Positions 1 through 6,359 of a DNA stretch of 64,000 nucleotides are shown piece by piece. Numbering within the stretch: the first letter of the stretch is position 1; each line of letters starts with the position of its first letter. A program made the position numbers and the translations under genes. The DNA comes from Rossellomorea orangium (lineage in GTDB: Bacteria > Bacillota > Bacilli > Bacillales > Bacillaceae_B), in NCBI RefSeq assembly GCF_019334305.1, contig NZ_JAHWGH010000025.1, positions 229,640 through 293,639 on the forward strand, in the 5' to 3' direction. The notes beneath the pieces were generated by a model that was not told where the DNA came from, did no database searches, and was given only the letters and a program-made list of their open reading frames with translations.

Positions 1-173
1 GGCTGGCCTTCACGATCCGTGTGGACGGCTCGCTCATCGATTTCACCGGCACAAAGTTTACCGAATTCGTTTAGTGATCGATCAGCCCAGGCGAAAAAAT
101 CTTTGTCCAAGTAGCATCGGAGTATTTCTTTTAGATGTGGATCTTCCGTATAAAAATTTTCGATTCTTTTCAT
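1..173 (-). CDS. acyl-CoA dehydrogenase family protein, N-terminal part (cut by window edge)
   Basis: Only the first 57 codons are inside the window. The visible start MKRIENFYTEDPHLKEILR and the following stretch (LDKDFFAWADRSLNEFGKLC, then CAGEIDERAVHTDREGQ) match what I know of the N-terminus of a large Bacillus acyl-CoA dehydrogenase type, which oxidises acyl-CoA thioesters to enoyl-CoA with FAD. No catalytic residue is visible in this fragment, so the call rests on N-terminal resemblance and context. Its ATG overlaps the stop of the upstream MerR gene by four bases (ATGA at 170-173), so the two are translationally coupled. A fatty or branched-chain acid catabolic operon under the MerR protein is the likely setting. 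Confidence 0.6.
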   Translation of the reverse strand, partial: MKRIENFYTEDPHLKEILRCYLDKDFFAWADRSLNEFGKLCAGEIDERAVHTDREGQ

Positions 174-553
174 TCTATCTCTCCTGAATATTGTAATTTT
201 TTAATGAATTCGTCCCTAAGGGTTTCCATTTCAAATTTCATATCCTCCAGTTCCTGAATGAAATGGGTCACCTCCTTTATTCGCATGTTTCCATACTGTA
301 TTGTTCGTTCCAGTTGCTTTCTTCCACTTCGATCCTGATCAAATAGTTGAATCATTTCTCTAATTTCCTCTAAAGTAAAGCCGAAGCGTTTTCCCCTGAA
401 GATTAATTTTAACCTGGTAACGTCTCGTTTTGAGTACAGGCGTCTACCTGAATCACTCCTGTCTGGATGCAATAATTCAAGTTCTTCATAATAACGGATA
501 GTTCGCGTGGTTACATTGAAATCCTTCGCTAACTGCGAAATGCTGTAGTTCAT
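170..553 (-). CDS. MerR family regulator, likely of the downstream acyl-CoA catabolic genes
   Basis: A 127-residue DNA-binding protein. Residues 3-70 form the MerR winged helix (YSISQLAKDFNVTTRTIRYY, then a GRRLY wing), and a predicted coiled coil for dimerisation fills about 75-125. There is no C-terminal cysteine-rich effector domain, as in the LiuR-type MerR proteins that control acyl-CoA degradation. I chose ATG 553 rather than the in-frame TTG at 562: AAGG lies 10 bases upstream and MerR proteins typically begin directly with this helix. It is coupled by ATGA overlap to the acyl-CoA dehydrogenase. The ligand is unknown; an acyl-CoA is an inference from family and neighbour. Confidence 0.8.
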   Translation of the reverse strand: MNYSISQLAKDFNVTTRTIRYYEELELLHPDRSDSGRRLYSKRDVTRLKLIFRGKRFGFTLEEIREMIQLFDQDRSGRKQLERTIQYGNMRIKEVTHFIQELEDMKFEMETLRDEFIKKLQYSGEIE

Positions 554-599
554 TTGAATCAAGCCTTTTTGTGAAAATTTTGATATTTATATTTTAACA

Positions 600-615
600 T
601 TGACGTTGACGTAAA
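600..615. promoter_or_regulatory. candidate MerR operator with paired ACGT cores
   Basis: The 16-base element TTGACGTTGACGTAAA lies about 45 bases upstream of the MerR start and holds two ACGT cores two bases apart. Known sites of LiuR-type MerR regulators have the same ACGT-N2-ACGT architecture. On the minus strand TTTACG (610-615) may act as a -35 with TATAAA about 18 bases downstream, placing the operator across the spacer as usual for MerR proteins. Autoregulation is inferred. Confidence 0.45.
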
Positions 616-697
616 GTTCAACTGCTTTCTAAAAAAGTTTATTCATAAACAGAACACCCTTTTCCATATACTAGTGAAAAATACGGCGGTGAGAGTC

Positions 698-1654
698 TTG
701 GTTAAGGTATTGTTATTTGCCGATATTGGAATTGATGATACAATTGCGCTCATCTTTTCTTATCTCAGTGAAGATATTGATCTGGTTGGTATTGTGGCGG
801 ATTATGGAAATGTACCGAGAGCACGTGCTGTTACGAGCGCTCATTATTTGATGGAATCATTGAATCTTAAAGATCAAATTCCAATTATAGGGGGAGCCGA
901 GGTTCCTATGACAGCTGAGCAGCCAAAATACTTTCCCGAAATACATGGTGAATATGGACTGGGTCCTATCAAACCTTTAGCATATGAAGGAGAAATCGAA
1001 AACTTTTTTGAGATTACCAGATTAATTGAGAAATATGGTAATGAACTTATCATTGTGAATGTGGGAAGACTTACTTCGCTTGCCAACATGTTCATCCTTT
1101 ATCAAAGTCTTATGAATAAAATAAAGAAGATTTATATTATGGGCGGGGCATTCTGGGTACCAGGAAACGTGACGGCGGTGTCAGAAGCGAATTTTCACTC
1201 TGATCCGATTGCAGTAAAAATCGTGACGACATATGCAAAGAATCTTACCATCATCCCGCTGAATGTTACTGATCATGCTATTGTGACACCCGATATGGTG
1301 AATTACATCCATCATAAAGGACGTACCCAATTGGTCAAGCCCCTGTTAGATTATTATTATGCGTTTTATAAAAATAGGAATCCGTCTATAAAAGGGAGTC
1401 CGGTCCACGATGCGATAACCATCATGGCAACAATATGCGAGGATATGTTTTCATTTCGAGAACTGCCTGTTCATATCGTCACCTCGAGCACAGGTATCCA
1501 TCGGGGACAGAGCATAGCCGATATCAGGCCATATATTCAGTTCGAAGAAAAAGCAAATAAGCACCGAATCGCCTTTTCCTTTGATTATGGATTGTTCTTC
1601 AAGAGGTTTATGACGGTGATGACTGGAGAATCGTTCGAGGAAAATAATAAATAA
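698..1654 (+). CDS. inosine/uridine-preferring nucleoside hydrolase
   Basis: A 318-residue N-ribohydrolase that would split ribonucleosides into base and ribose for purine/pyrimidine salvage. Counting from the TTG start at 698, the Ca2+/ribose-binding cluster is D9, D13 and D14 in ADIGIDD (family form DxGxDD; the usual Pro or Thr after the first Asp is Ile here). The C-terminal histidine-aspartate motif is SPVHDAI near residue 245. In-frame GTG codons at 674 and 689 would add 8 or 3 residues, but GGTGAG lies just before 698 and family members begin at this point. It is a single gene between a divergent MerR gene and a convergent RNA ligase-like gene. Confidence 0.8.
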   Translation: MVKVLLFADIGIDDTIALIFSYLSEDIDLVGIVADYGNVPRARAVTSAHYLMESLNLKDQIPIIGGAEVPMTAEQPKYFPEIHGEYGLGPIKPLAYEGEIENFFEITRLIEKYGNELIIVNVGRLTSLANMFILYQSLMNKIKKIYIMGGAFWVPGNVTAVSEANFHSDPIAVKIVTTYAKNLTIIPLNVTDHAIVTPDMVNYIHHKGRTQLVKPLLDYYYAFYKNRNPSIKGSPVHDAITIMATICEDMFSFRELPVHIVTSSTGIHRGQSIADIRPYIQFEEKANKHRIAFSFDYGLFFKRFMTVMTGESFEENNK

Positions 1655-1742
1655 TATCAGTTCAGCTCTGACCCTTCCTTTAATGTGGACGTTGCAAGAG
1701 TCTTCCCGTCAATGATTAATGATTAAATATGTCTCTACACCA

Positions 1743-1781
1743 AAACACCAATTGGCGTAAAGGAACATGCTTTGGGTGTTT
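1743..1781. terminator. weak hairpin between convergent genes
   Basis: AAACACC (1743 on) can pair with GGTGTTT near 1776-1781 across a 24-base loop. It sits between the stop codons of the nucleoside hydrolase and the RNA ligase-like gene. The long loop makes this only a possible bidirectional terminator. Confidence 0.25.
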
Positions 1782-1794
1782 CTGAATTTAAGAT

Positions 1795-2346
1795 TTATCT
1801 TTTTAAAGATTGTGAAAATACAATAGGTGCATCCACACAATCCTTGGAATCGTCAACTAATTCAATTAGAGCTATATCGGTAATCTCTGCCTCAATCTTG
1901 TATCCACGCTCTAAGCAATGTTGGAATCCATCCGCTAATTTCTCCGGGCTAAGCTTATTTGCCAATGTGCAATGAGGTATCCAATTACCAGGAAGATAGA
2001 GTGGATTTGCAGACTCATTGAAGGTTTGAAAGTGATCGTGATGATAAGTGTGAAAATCCAGGAGTTCCCTCGTAACAGTCGGAGAAAGAAAAAGGGTGCC
2101 GAAATTTAGAAATGAACCTACTGTATTAAACACAACCTTAAGTGCTCGATCATCTTGATAAAACATTTTTAACGATTTTATATATTCTTCTTTATTTAGA
2201 TCGGTATAACTACCAATTGTAAGATGAGGGCGGGCATCGTTGATTTCTTCTTCATAATAAGAAATATCCTTAGCCCTGAGTTCTTTCCAAATTTCCCTGA
2301 TCCGCTCTTCCGTTGCGTCATCGAATAAAGCAATTACCCAATACAT
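1795..2346 (-). CDS. 2'-5' RNA ligase / cyclic phosphodiesterase superfamily protein
   Basis: A 183-residue 2H-phosphoesterase-fold protein. The two HxT(x) motifs are at H41-L-T43 (RPHLTIG) and H125-C-T127 (IPHCTLA), the residues that bind and hydrolyse 2',3'-cyclic or 2'-5' phosphodiesters in the family. The open frame extends 23 codons further upstream, but ATG 2346 follows GAAAGGTGG at good spacing and gives the standard N-terminus MYWVIALFDD. Substrate cannot be predicted: members include RNA ligase-like, CPDase and nucleotide-processing enzymes. Single gene, convergent with the nucleoside hydrolase. Confidence 0.75.
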   Translation of the reverse strand: MYWVIALFDDATEERIREIWKELRAKDISYYEEEINDARPHLTIGSYTDLNKEEYIKSLKMFYQDDRALKVVFNTVGSFLNFGTLFLSPTVTRELLDFHTYHHDHFQTFNESANPLYLPGNWIPHCTLANKLSPEKLADGFQHCLERGYKIEAEITDIALIELVDDSKDCVDAPIVFSQSLKR

Positions 2347-2494
2347 AGTAAACCACCTTTCATAATATACGTATTTATTCATCTGCCACTTCCTTACACT
2401 GTAACACAGTCTCATACTTGATTGACTTGATGTAAACGCTTAATGATCTTAAGCATGAATATTTTTATCCTCTGAAGAGATTTATTAAAAACCT

Positions 2495-2568
2495 TTGACA
2501 TCGATAAGAATATGATGTAAATTACCTTATGGACGAACATTTATAAAATAAACAAACTTTAATATTCG
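2495..2568 (+). promoter_or_regulatory. guaC promoter with possible PurR boxes
   Basis: TTGACA (2495-2500), a 17-base spacer and TAAATT (2518-2523) form a good sigma-A promoter for guaC. Just downstream, CGAAC (2534-2538) and the inverted TTCG (2565-2568) resemble the paired inverted PurR boxes of Bacillus purine genes, but their separation (27 bases between CGAA and TTCG) is 2-3 bases longer than the usual arrangement. Promoter fairly sure; PurR control tentative. I see no purine riboswitch fold. Confidence 0.45.
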
Positions 2569-2585
2569 TGTTTAGGGGTGTAATA

Positions 2586-3569
2586 ATGGAAAATGTATTT
2601 GATTACGAAGATATTCAATTAATTCCTGCGAAGTGTGTGGTTAACAGCCGTTCTGAATGTGATACGAGTGTAACCCTTGGTGGACACACGTTTAAATTGC
2701 CTGTAGTCCCTGCTAATATGCAAACCATTATTGATGAAAAAATCGCAGTCTACTTGGCTGAAAATAATTATTTCTATATCATGCATCGTTTTGAACCGGA
2801 GAAACGTATATCATTTATTAAGGATATGAAGTCCCGTGGGTTGATTTCTTCTATTTCTGTAGGTGTAAAGGAAGATGAATATGCCTTCGTTGAGCAGCTG
2901 GCGGAAGAAAAACTGATTCCGGATTACATCACGATCGATATCGCCCATGGACATTCCAATGCTGTCATCAGCATGATCCAGCATATCAAAAAACACGTAC
3001 CCGATAGCTTTGTTATTGCCGGAAACGTCGGTACACCTGAGGCAGTAAGAGAATTGGAACATGCAGGTGCCGATGCTACCAAGGTTGGAATCGGACCGGG
3101 TAAAGTGTGCATTACAAAGATCAAAACAGGCTTTGGTACAGGTGGATGGCAGCTGGCTGCATTGAGATGGTGTGCTAAAGCAGCTACTAAACCAATCATT
3201 GCTGATGGTGGTATCCGTACCCATGGTGACGTTGCAAAATCCATCCGATTTGGAGCGACCATGGTGATGATCGGATCCTTATTTGCCGGCCATGAAGAAT
3301 CTCCAGGTGAAACCATTGAAAAAGACGGAAAACTCTTCAAAGAATACTTCGGATCAGCTTCAGAATTTCAAAAAGGTGAAAAGAAGAATGTTGAAGGAAA
3401 GAAAATGTATGTTGAGCATAAAGGATCTTTAGAGCATACCCTTATCGAAATGGAACAGGATCTACAATCCTCAATTTCCTATGCAGGAGGAACGAAGCTT
3501 GAGTCAATCCGTACAGTGGATTATGTTGTCGTCAAGAATTCGATCTTTAACGGTGATAAGGTATACTAA
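2586..3569 (+). CDS. guaC: GMP reductase
   Basis: A 327-residue cytosolic enzyme that deaminates GMP to IMP using NADPH, allowing guanine nucleotides to be recycled into adenine nucleotides. It belongs to the IMPDH/GMPR TIM-barrel family but lacks CBS domains. The catalytic loop GPGKVCITK carries the nucleophile C175 followed by T177; phosphate-binding [10 protein letters not shown] and [13 protein letters not shown] follow in the expected order. Its length matches the Bacillus GuaC of about 326 residues. ATG 2586 was chosen over an upstream in-frame start because AGGGGTG precedes it and [14 protein letters not shown] is the family N-terminus. It is monocistronic, with its own promoter and a hairpin terminator at 3583-3612. 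Confidence 0.93.
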   Translation: MENVFDYEDIQLIPAKCVVNSRSECDTSVTLGGHTFKLPVVPANMQTIIDEKIAVYLAENNYFYIMHRFEPEKRISFIKDMKSRGLISSISVGVKEDEYAFVEQLAEEKLIPDYITIDIAHGHSNAVISMIQHIKKHVPDSFVIAGNVGTPEAVRELEHAGADATKVGIGPGKVCITKIKTGFGTGGWQLAALRWCAKAATKPIIADGGIRTHGDVAKSIRFGATMVMIGSLFAGHEESPGETIEKDGKLFKEYFGSASEFQKGEKKNVEGKKMYVEHKGSLEHTLIEMEQDLQSSISYAGGTKLESIRTVDYVVVKNSIFNGDKVY

Positions 3570-3582
3570 AGGAGAAAGGTTG

Positions 3583-3612
3583 AAAGGTGGGCATTGATTG
3601 CTCACCTTTTTT
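3583..3612 (+). terminator. Rho-independent terminator of guaC
   Basis: AAAGGTGGGCA pairs with TGCTCACCTTT around a TTGAT loop, followed by a T run, 15 bases after the guaC stop. The reverse strand is also A/T-rich, so it may serve the convergent gene at 3632 too. Confidence 0.8.
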
Positions 3613-3631
3613 CATTTTATATTTTTTATGA

Positions 3632-4180
3632 TCATGAGTTTGTAGCAGATACACCTTCATCAGTAACCATTTTTGAGTGAGGGATACGCTTATTCAATTC
3701 TCCAAGCAAACCTTTTGGATCTTTAAGATTGCCCTGAACAATATTATATTGGGGGTACCCCATTTTCACATTCATCTTAGACATTCGTTTCAGCTTATCG
3801 GGCATTTTATCCCGGTACTTCTCTTCATCAATCAGAACGAGGCCAATAAAAGCATTACGGTAAATTTTATAAGGTATATAGCCCTCTATATCTTCCCACT
3901 TGATATGAACTGGTTCGTCCGGCAGTACATACAAAATGAGATGATCCTGCGTCATGCTGACATGAGGAGCATCGTGTGAGATCTTCTTAAAGATCAGAAT
4001 ACTACAAAAGAGAAAAAACACCCCTCCCAACACAACGACTGCCCCTATCAGATAATTGACATCTACAAAGAAAAACTCATACGATAAAAACACACACAAG
4101 AAAACAAACATAATGCTGCCTGCCGCTATCAATCCCAACTTCCACTTGGATTCATGAAAATGAACAACCTTCTCTTCCAT
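3632..4180 (-). CDS. two-transmembrane conserved protein, STM3941-like
   Basis: A 182-residue protein with two hydrophobic helices at about 15-37 and 42-64, then a soluble domain (VKIKWEDIEGYIPYKI-like region with alternating hydrophobic strands) resembling the pleckstrin-like C-terminal part of STM3941-type proteins. Function is not known for that family. Two adjacent ATGs occur; ATG 4180 has seven bases after GGGGG and is preferred. It is divergent from the small secreted protein at 4394, with a palindromic repeat pair between them. No catalytic residues are recognisable. Confidence 0.6.
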   Translation of the reverse strand: MEEKVVHFHESKWKLGLIAAGSIMFVFLCVFLSYEFFFVDVNYLIGAVVVLGGVFFLFCSILIFKKISHDAPHVSMTQDHLILYVLPDEPVHIKWEDIEGYIPYKIYRNAFIGLVLIDEEKYRDKMPDKLKRMSKMNVKMGYPQYNIVQGNLKDPKGLLGELNKRIPHSKMVTDEGVSATNS

Positions 4181-4257
4181 CATTAATCCCCCTTCCATAA
4201 ATATACATATTCAATCCTTTATACCCCCATTTCCAATCAGTAAACCCCTCCCACCTG

Positions 4258-4322
4258 GAGGGACGGACCTCCAATAGGATAAATCTAGGGAAATTCGCTT
4301 CTCTTACGGAGGTCCGTCCCTC
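4258..4322. repeat. palindromic repeat pair 1 (GAGGGACGGACCTCC arms)
   Basis: A 15-base arm GAGGGACGGACCTCC (4258-4272) is repeated perfectly inverted at 4308-4322 with a 35-base unrelated spacer. The same arm sequence recurs at 5281, 6211 and 61515. The arrangement (conserved short arms, variable centre, intergenic location) is that of paired REP elements, sometimes called REPINs. It lies between divergent promoters. Confidence 0.85.
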
Positions 4323-4332
4323 AGAATTTTTA

Positions 4333-4360
4333 TAGACAACGGGTGAAATATGGCTATAAT
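4333..4360 (+). promoter_or_regulatory. sigma-A promoter of the small secreted protein gene
   Basis: TAGACA (4333-4338), a 16-base spacer and a perfect TATAAT (4355-4360), 34 bases before the ATG at 4394 and only 10 bases after the end of repeat pair 1. Confidence 0.6.
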
Positions 4361-4393
4361 TAAATTTGATATTATCATGGGAGGTGAAGGTCT

Positions 4394-4720
4394 ATGGCGA
4401 GATTTGTGTTGATGATGCTGTTCTGTTTGACGTTTGTATCGAATCCGGTTCAACAGCAATCACATCAATCTTTCTCAACCAATTTTGATAAAGAGGCAAC
4501 TATTTCAGCTCATCTGTATTTGACAGACGCCTCGATGATTGTCGATGCGGTGCCTTCCCTTGTTCACAAACAAGAGGGTATCCCCCAAAGTAAAATCACC
4601 CTTCCCCCTGACTTGCATTTTGAGTTGAAGCCATTCCGGCGAACTTCAATTTGTCTTGAGATTTATCCGGATTCATTTGGCTTCCTTGAAGTGGTCAGGA
4701 CCCATTCCAATTACCTCTGA
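4394..4720 (+). CDS. small secreted protein of unknown function
   Basis: A 108-residue protein I do not recognise. Residues 1-17 (MARFVLMMLFCLTFVSN) form a short hydrophobic leader compatible with a signal peptide, followed by a Gln/Ser-rich stretch and a polar region with no known motif. GGGAGGTG precedes the ATG at good spacing, and a strong promoter lies upstream, so expression is likely. It is followed at 95 bases by another small membrane gene and then tatA on the same strand; there is no twin-arginine motif in its leader, so it is not an obvious Tat substrate. Confidence 0.55.
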   Translation: MARFVLMMLFCLTFVSNPVQQQSHQSFSTNFDKEATISAHLYLTDASMIVDAVPSLVHKQEGIPQSKITLPPDLHFELKPFRRTSICLEIYPDSFGFLEVVRTHSNYL

Positions 4721-4814
4721 ACCTTACATTCATAAATCATTCTTGAAGATCACTTTTTTCAGTGGGAAAAAAGTTTATTTGTCTTGCATCTATCCATAGT
4801 GGAGGCTACTCAAT

Positions 4815-5009
4815 ATGAAAGATTATGATTATCGTAAGGAAACCATAGCTTGTTATGTCTTTTGTTCCCTATTCCTGGTATGCTTTTTCGGGCTTATTGA
4901 GATCTCTGCAGAAATCAGTGGCCAAAGGATTTTTTCTTCTTTCCCGCGATTCTCCTGGGACATGATGATTAAATGGGAAGATATCGTAGAAATATTCGAC
5001 TTAAAATAA
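4815..5009 (+). CDS. small single-span membrane protein
   Basis: A 64-residue protein with a basic N-terminus (MKDYDYRKE) and one hydrophobic segment at about 10-30 rich in Cys and Phe (CYVFCSLFLVCFFGLIEI). A GGAGG sits 10 bases before the ATG. It has no recognised family. It lies 55 bases upstream of tatA on the same strand and may be cotranscribed, but nothing in its sequence ties it to protein export. Confidence 0.5.
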   Translation: MKDYDYRKETIACYVFCSLFLVCFFGLIEISAEISGQRIFSSFPRFSWDMMIKWEDIVEIFDLK

Positions 5010-5064
5010 GATCCATCATTCAAAGTGATCTAAAACGACACTACTAAAAAGCGAGGAAATATAA

Positions 5065-5265
5065 ATGAATCTTGGTTTCGGTGAAATAGCGATTATTTTG
5101 TTTGTGGCACTCTTGTTCTTTGGACCTAGCAAACTCCCTGAACTTGGAAAAGCAGCAGGCACGTCCCTAAGAGAGTTCAAAAAGGCCGTAAGTGGATTAA
5201 TGGACGAAGATGAACAGAATAAAGAAGAAGAGAACGACAATATAAGAAAGAATAATCAAAGCTAA
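5065..5265 (+). CDS. tatA: twin-arginine translocase subunit TatA/TatE
   Basis: A 66-residue component of the Tat pore that exports folded proteins. It has the full TatA plan: a short N-terminal transmembrane helix (residues 5-20, FGEIAIILFVALLFFG), the FGP hinge at about 19-21, an amphipathic helix (SKLPELGKAAGTSLREFKKA) and an acidic, disordered tail. GCGAGGAAA precedes the ATG. No tatC is nearby, so this is an orphan TatA, comparable to tatAc of B. subtilis; the partner TatC must be elsewhere in the genome. Repeat pair 2 begins 15 bases after its stop and could act as its terminator. Confidence 0.9.
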   Translation: MNLGFGEIAIILFVALLFFGPSKLPELGKAAGTSLREFKKAVSGLMDEDEQNKEEENDNIRKNNQS

Positions 5266-5280
5266 TTAGGGAGAAATATC

Positions 5281-5349
5281 AATGAGGGACGGACCTTCAA
5301 AAATGGAGAAAATAGTCTTTTTTTTCCATTTGGAGGTCCGTCCCTCATT
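5281..5349. repeat. palindromic repeat pair 2
   Basis: Arms AATGAGGGACGGACCTTC (5281-5298) and its inverse at 5332-5349 match at 17 of 18 positions. The 33-base centre contains AAATGGAG and TTTTTTCCATTT, which extend the pairing so that nearly the whole unit folds into one hairpin. It sits between the convergent stops of tatA and a methyltransferase gene, where it could double as a terminator. Confidence 0.85.
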
Positions 5350-5380
5350 ATAAATCCCTTCATATGTATTTAAGACCGAT

Positions 5381-6181
5381 TCATCTTTTCTGCGAAATAA
5401 TCGTGAATAAGCCTGGTACCTTATCTTCAATTCCCGTAGGTGCATCTGATGGGAATGCCCATCTTATGCCTTGTTCCTCTACTAATTGAAGGATGTGCAA
5501 GTCTGAGCGGGCAAGAGATGTGATGATTTCCCCCAAAGTCCACCTGCGGATCTTGTTCTTTTTTGAATGAGTCTTGTCATCCGGCTTTAATAACTTCCGA
5601 AAGGCAACGTCCACTTCACTCTCTCCATTATTAAAATAGTCTCCTGCCGCTACCATTTTACTATCATCAACCTCTAATAACTTTGATACTAGTGGATGAT
5701 AATCCCTCAAGATGAAAGTCCCGCCTTTTATTAGTATGTTTCTGACCATTTCAAACACAGGTGCTAAATCAATAAAATAGTGAAGAACTCCAAGTTCCAG
5801 TATGACGATATCAAATTTCTTCAAGCTTTCTTTCAAAGGAACTTCCAACAAATCGGATACGATATAATGAATGTTCACACCTGCCGCTTCGGCTAATTCC
5901 ATGGCATATCGCCTATTTTCACTCGAAATATCAACCACGGTGACCTCTGCCCCCAATAATGCAAATGATACGGCTTTATTTCCCTTTGATCCTAATAAAT
6001 TCGCAATCCTCTTTCCTTTAACATCTCCCGTAATCGTCAAATATTCCGAAACTTTTCGACTGGGATCCCCAGAGAGTGTCACTGCATAATCCTTTGGCAA
6101 TCCATACCGATTCACCCATGCCTGGTAAGCACCATCATTCCATCCTGCCTTATTTATCTTACTAAGCTCACTCTGATTCAA
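5381..6181 (-). CDS. class I SAM-dependent methyltransferase
   Basis: A 266-residue Rossmann-fold methyltransferase. The SAM-binding start is IANLLGSKGNKAVSFALLGAEV followed by VTVVDIS (acidic end of strand 2, about residues 60-85), with motif VSDLLEV and the post-motif strand FDIVILELGVLHY near 115-130. Motif I lacks the classical GxGxG and has GSKGNKA instead. Homologues of this type are annotated only as methyltransferases; the substrate is unknown, small-molecule O- or N-methylation being the usual guess. The gene is alone, and both of its ends are flanked by palindromic repeat pairs (5281-5349 and 6211-6306). Confidence 0.75.
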   Translation of the reverse strand: MNQSELSKINKAGWNDGAYQAWVNRYGLPKDYAVTLSGDPSRKVSEYLTITGDVKGKRIANLLGSKGNKAVSFALLGAEVTVVDISSENRRYAMELAEAAGVNIHYIVSDLLEVPLKESLKKFDIVILELGVLHYFIDLAPVFEMVRNILIKGGTFILRDYHPLVSKLLEVDDSKMVAAGDYFNNGESEVDVAFRKLLKPDDKTHSKKNKIRRWTLGEIITSLARSDLHILQLVEEQGIRWAFPSDAPTGIEDKVPGLFTIISQKR

Positions 6182-6210
6182 ATTCTCGCCACCTCTCAGG
6201 CAATTTGTTC

Positions 6211-6306
6211 AGGGACGGACCTTCAAACTTCCCGCATTTCCATAGAAAACCCCATTAGATCAAGCTTTATTACTCTAAACTGGCCAACCTTTGAAGGTCC
6301 GTCCCT
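6211..6306. repeat. palindromic repeat pair 3
   Basis: AGGGACGGACCTTCAAA (6211-6227) and its perfect inverse at 6290-6306, 17 bases each, flank a 62-base centre unrelated to the other copies. It lies just upstream of the methyltransferase start and just downstream of the terminator of the GNAT fusion gene. Confidence 0.85.
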
Positions 6307-6320
6307 CCATCATAATTGGA

Positions 6321-6354
6321 AAAACGCGAACCTGCGGGGAATGCGGGTTCGCGT
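6321..6354 (-). terminator. Rho-independent terminator of the GNAT fusion gene
   Basis: On the minus strand ACGCGAACC pairs with GGTTCGCGT around a 13-base loop and is followed by TTTT, six bases past the TAA at 6360. Confidence 0.8.
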
Positions 6355-6359
6355 GGGGG

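Noticed and set aside
2416..2585. Purine riboswitch before guaC
   Set aside because: No conserved riboswitch core or long leader is visible; a plain promoter explains the region.
2924..3340. Long minus-strand frame inside guaC
   Set aside because: Antisense shadow of guaC; guaC itself has complete active-site motifs.
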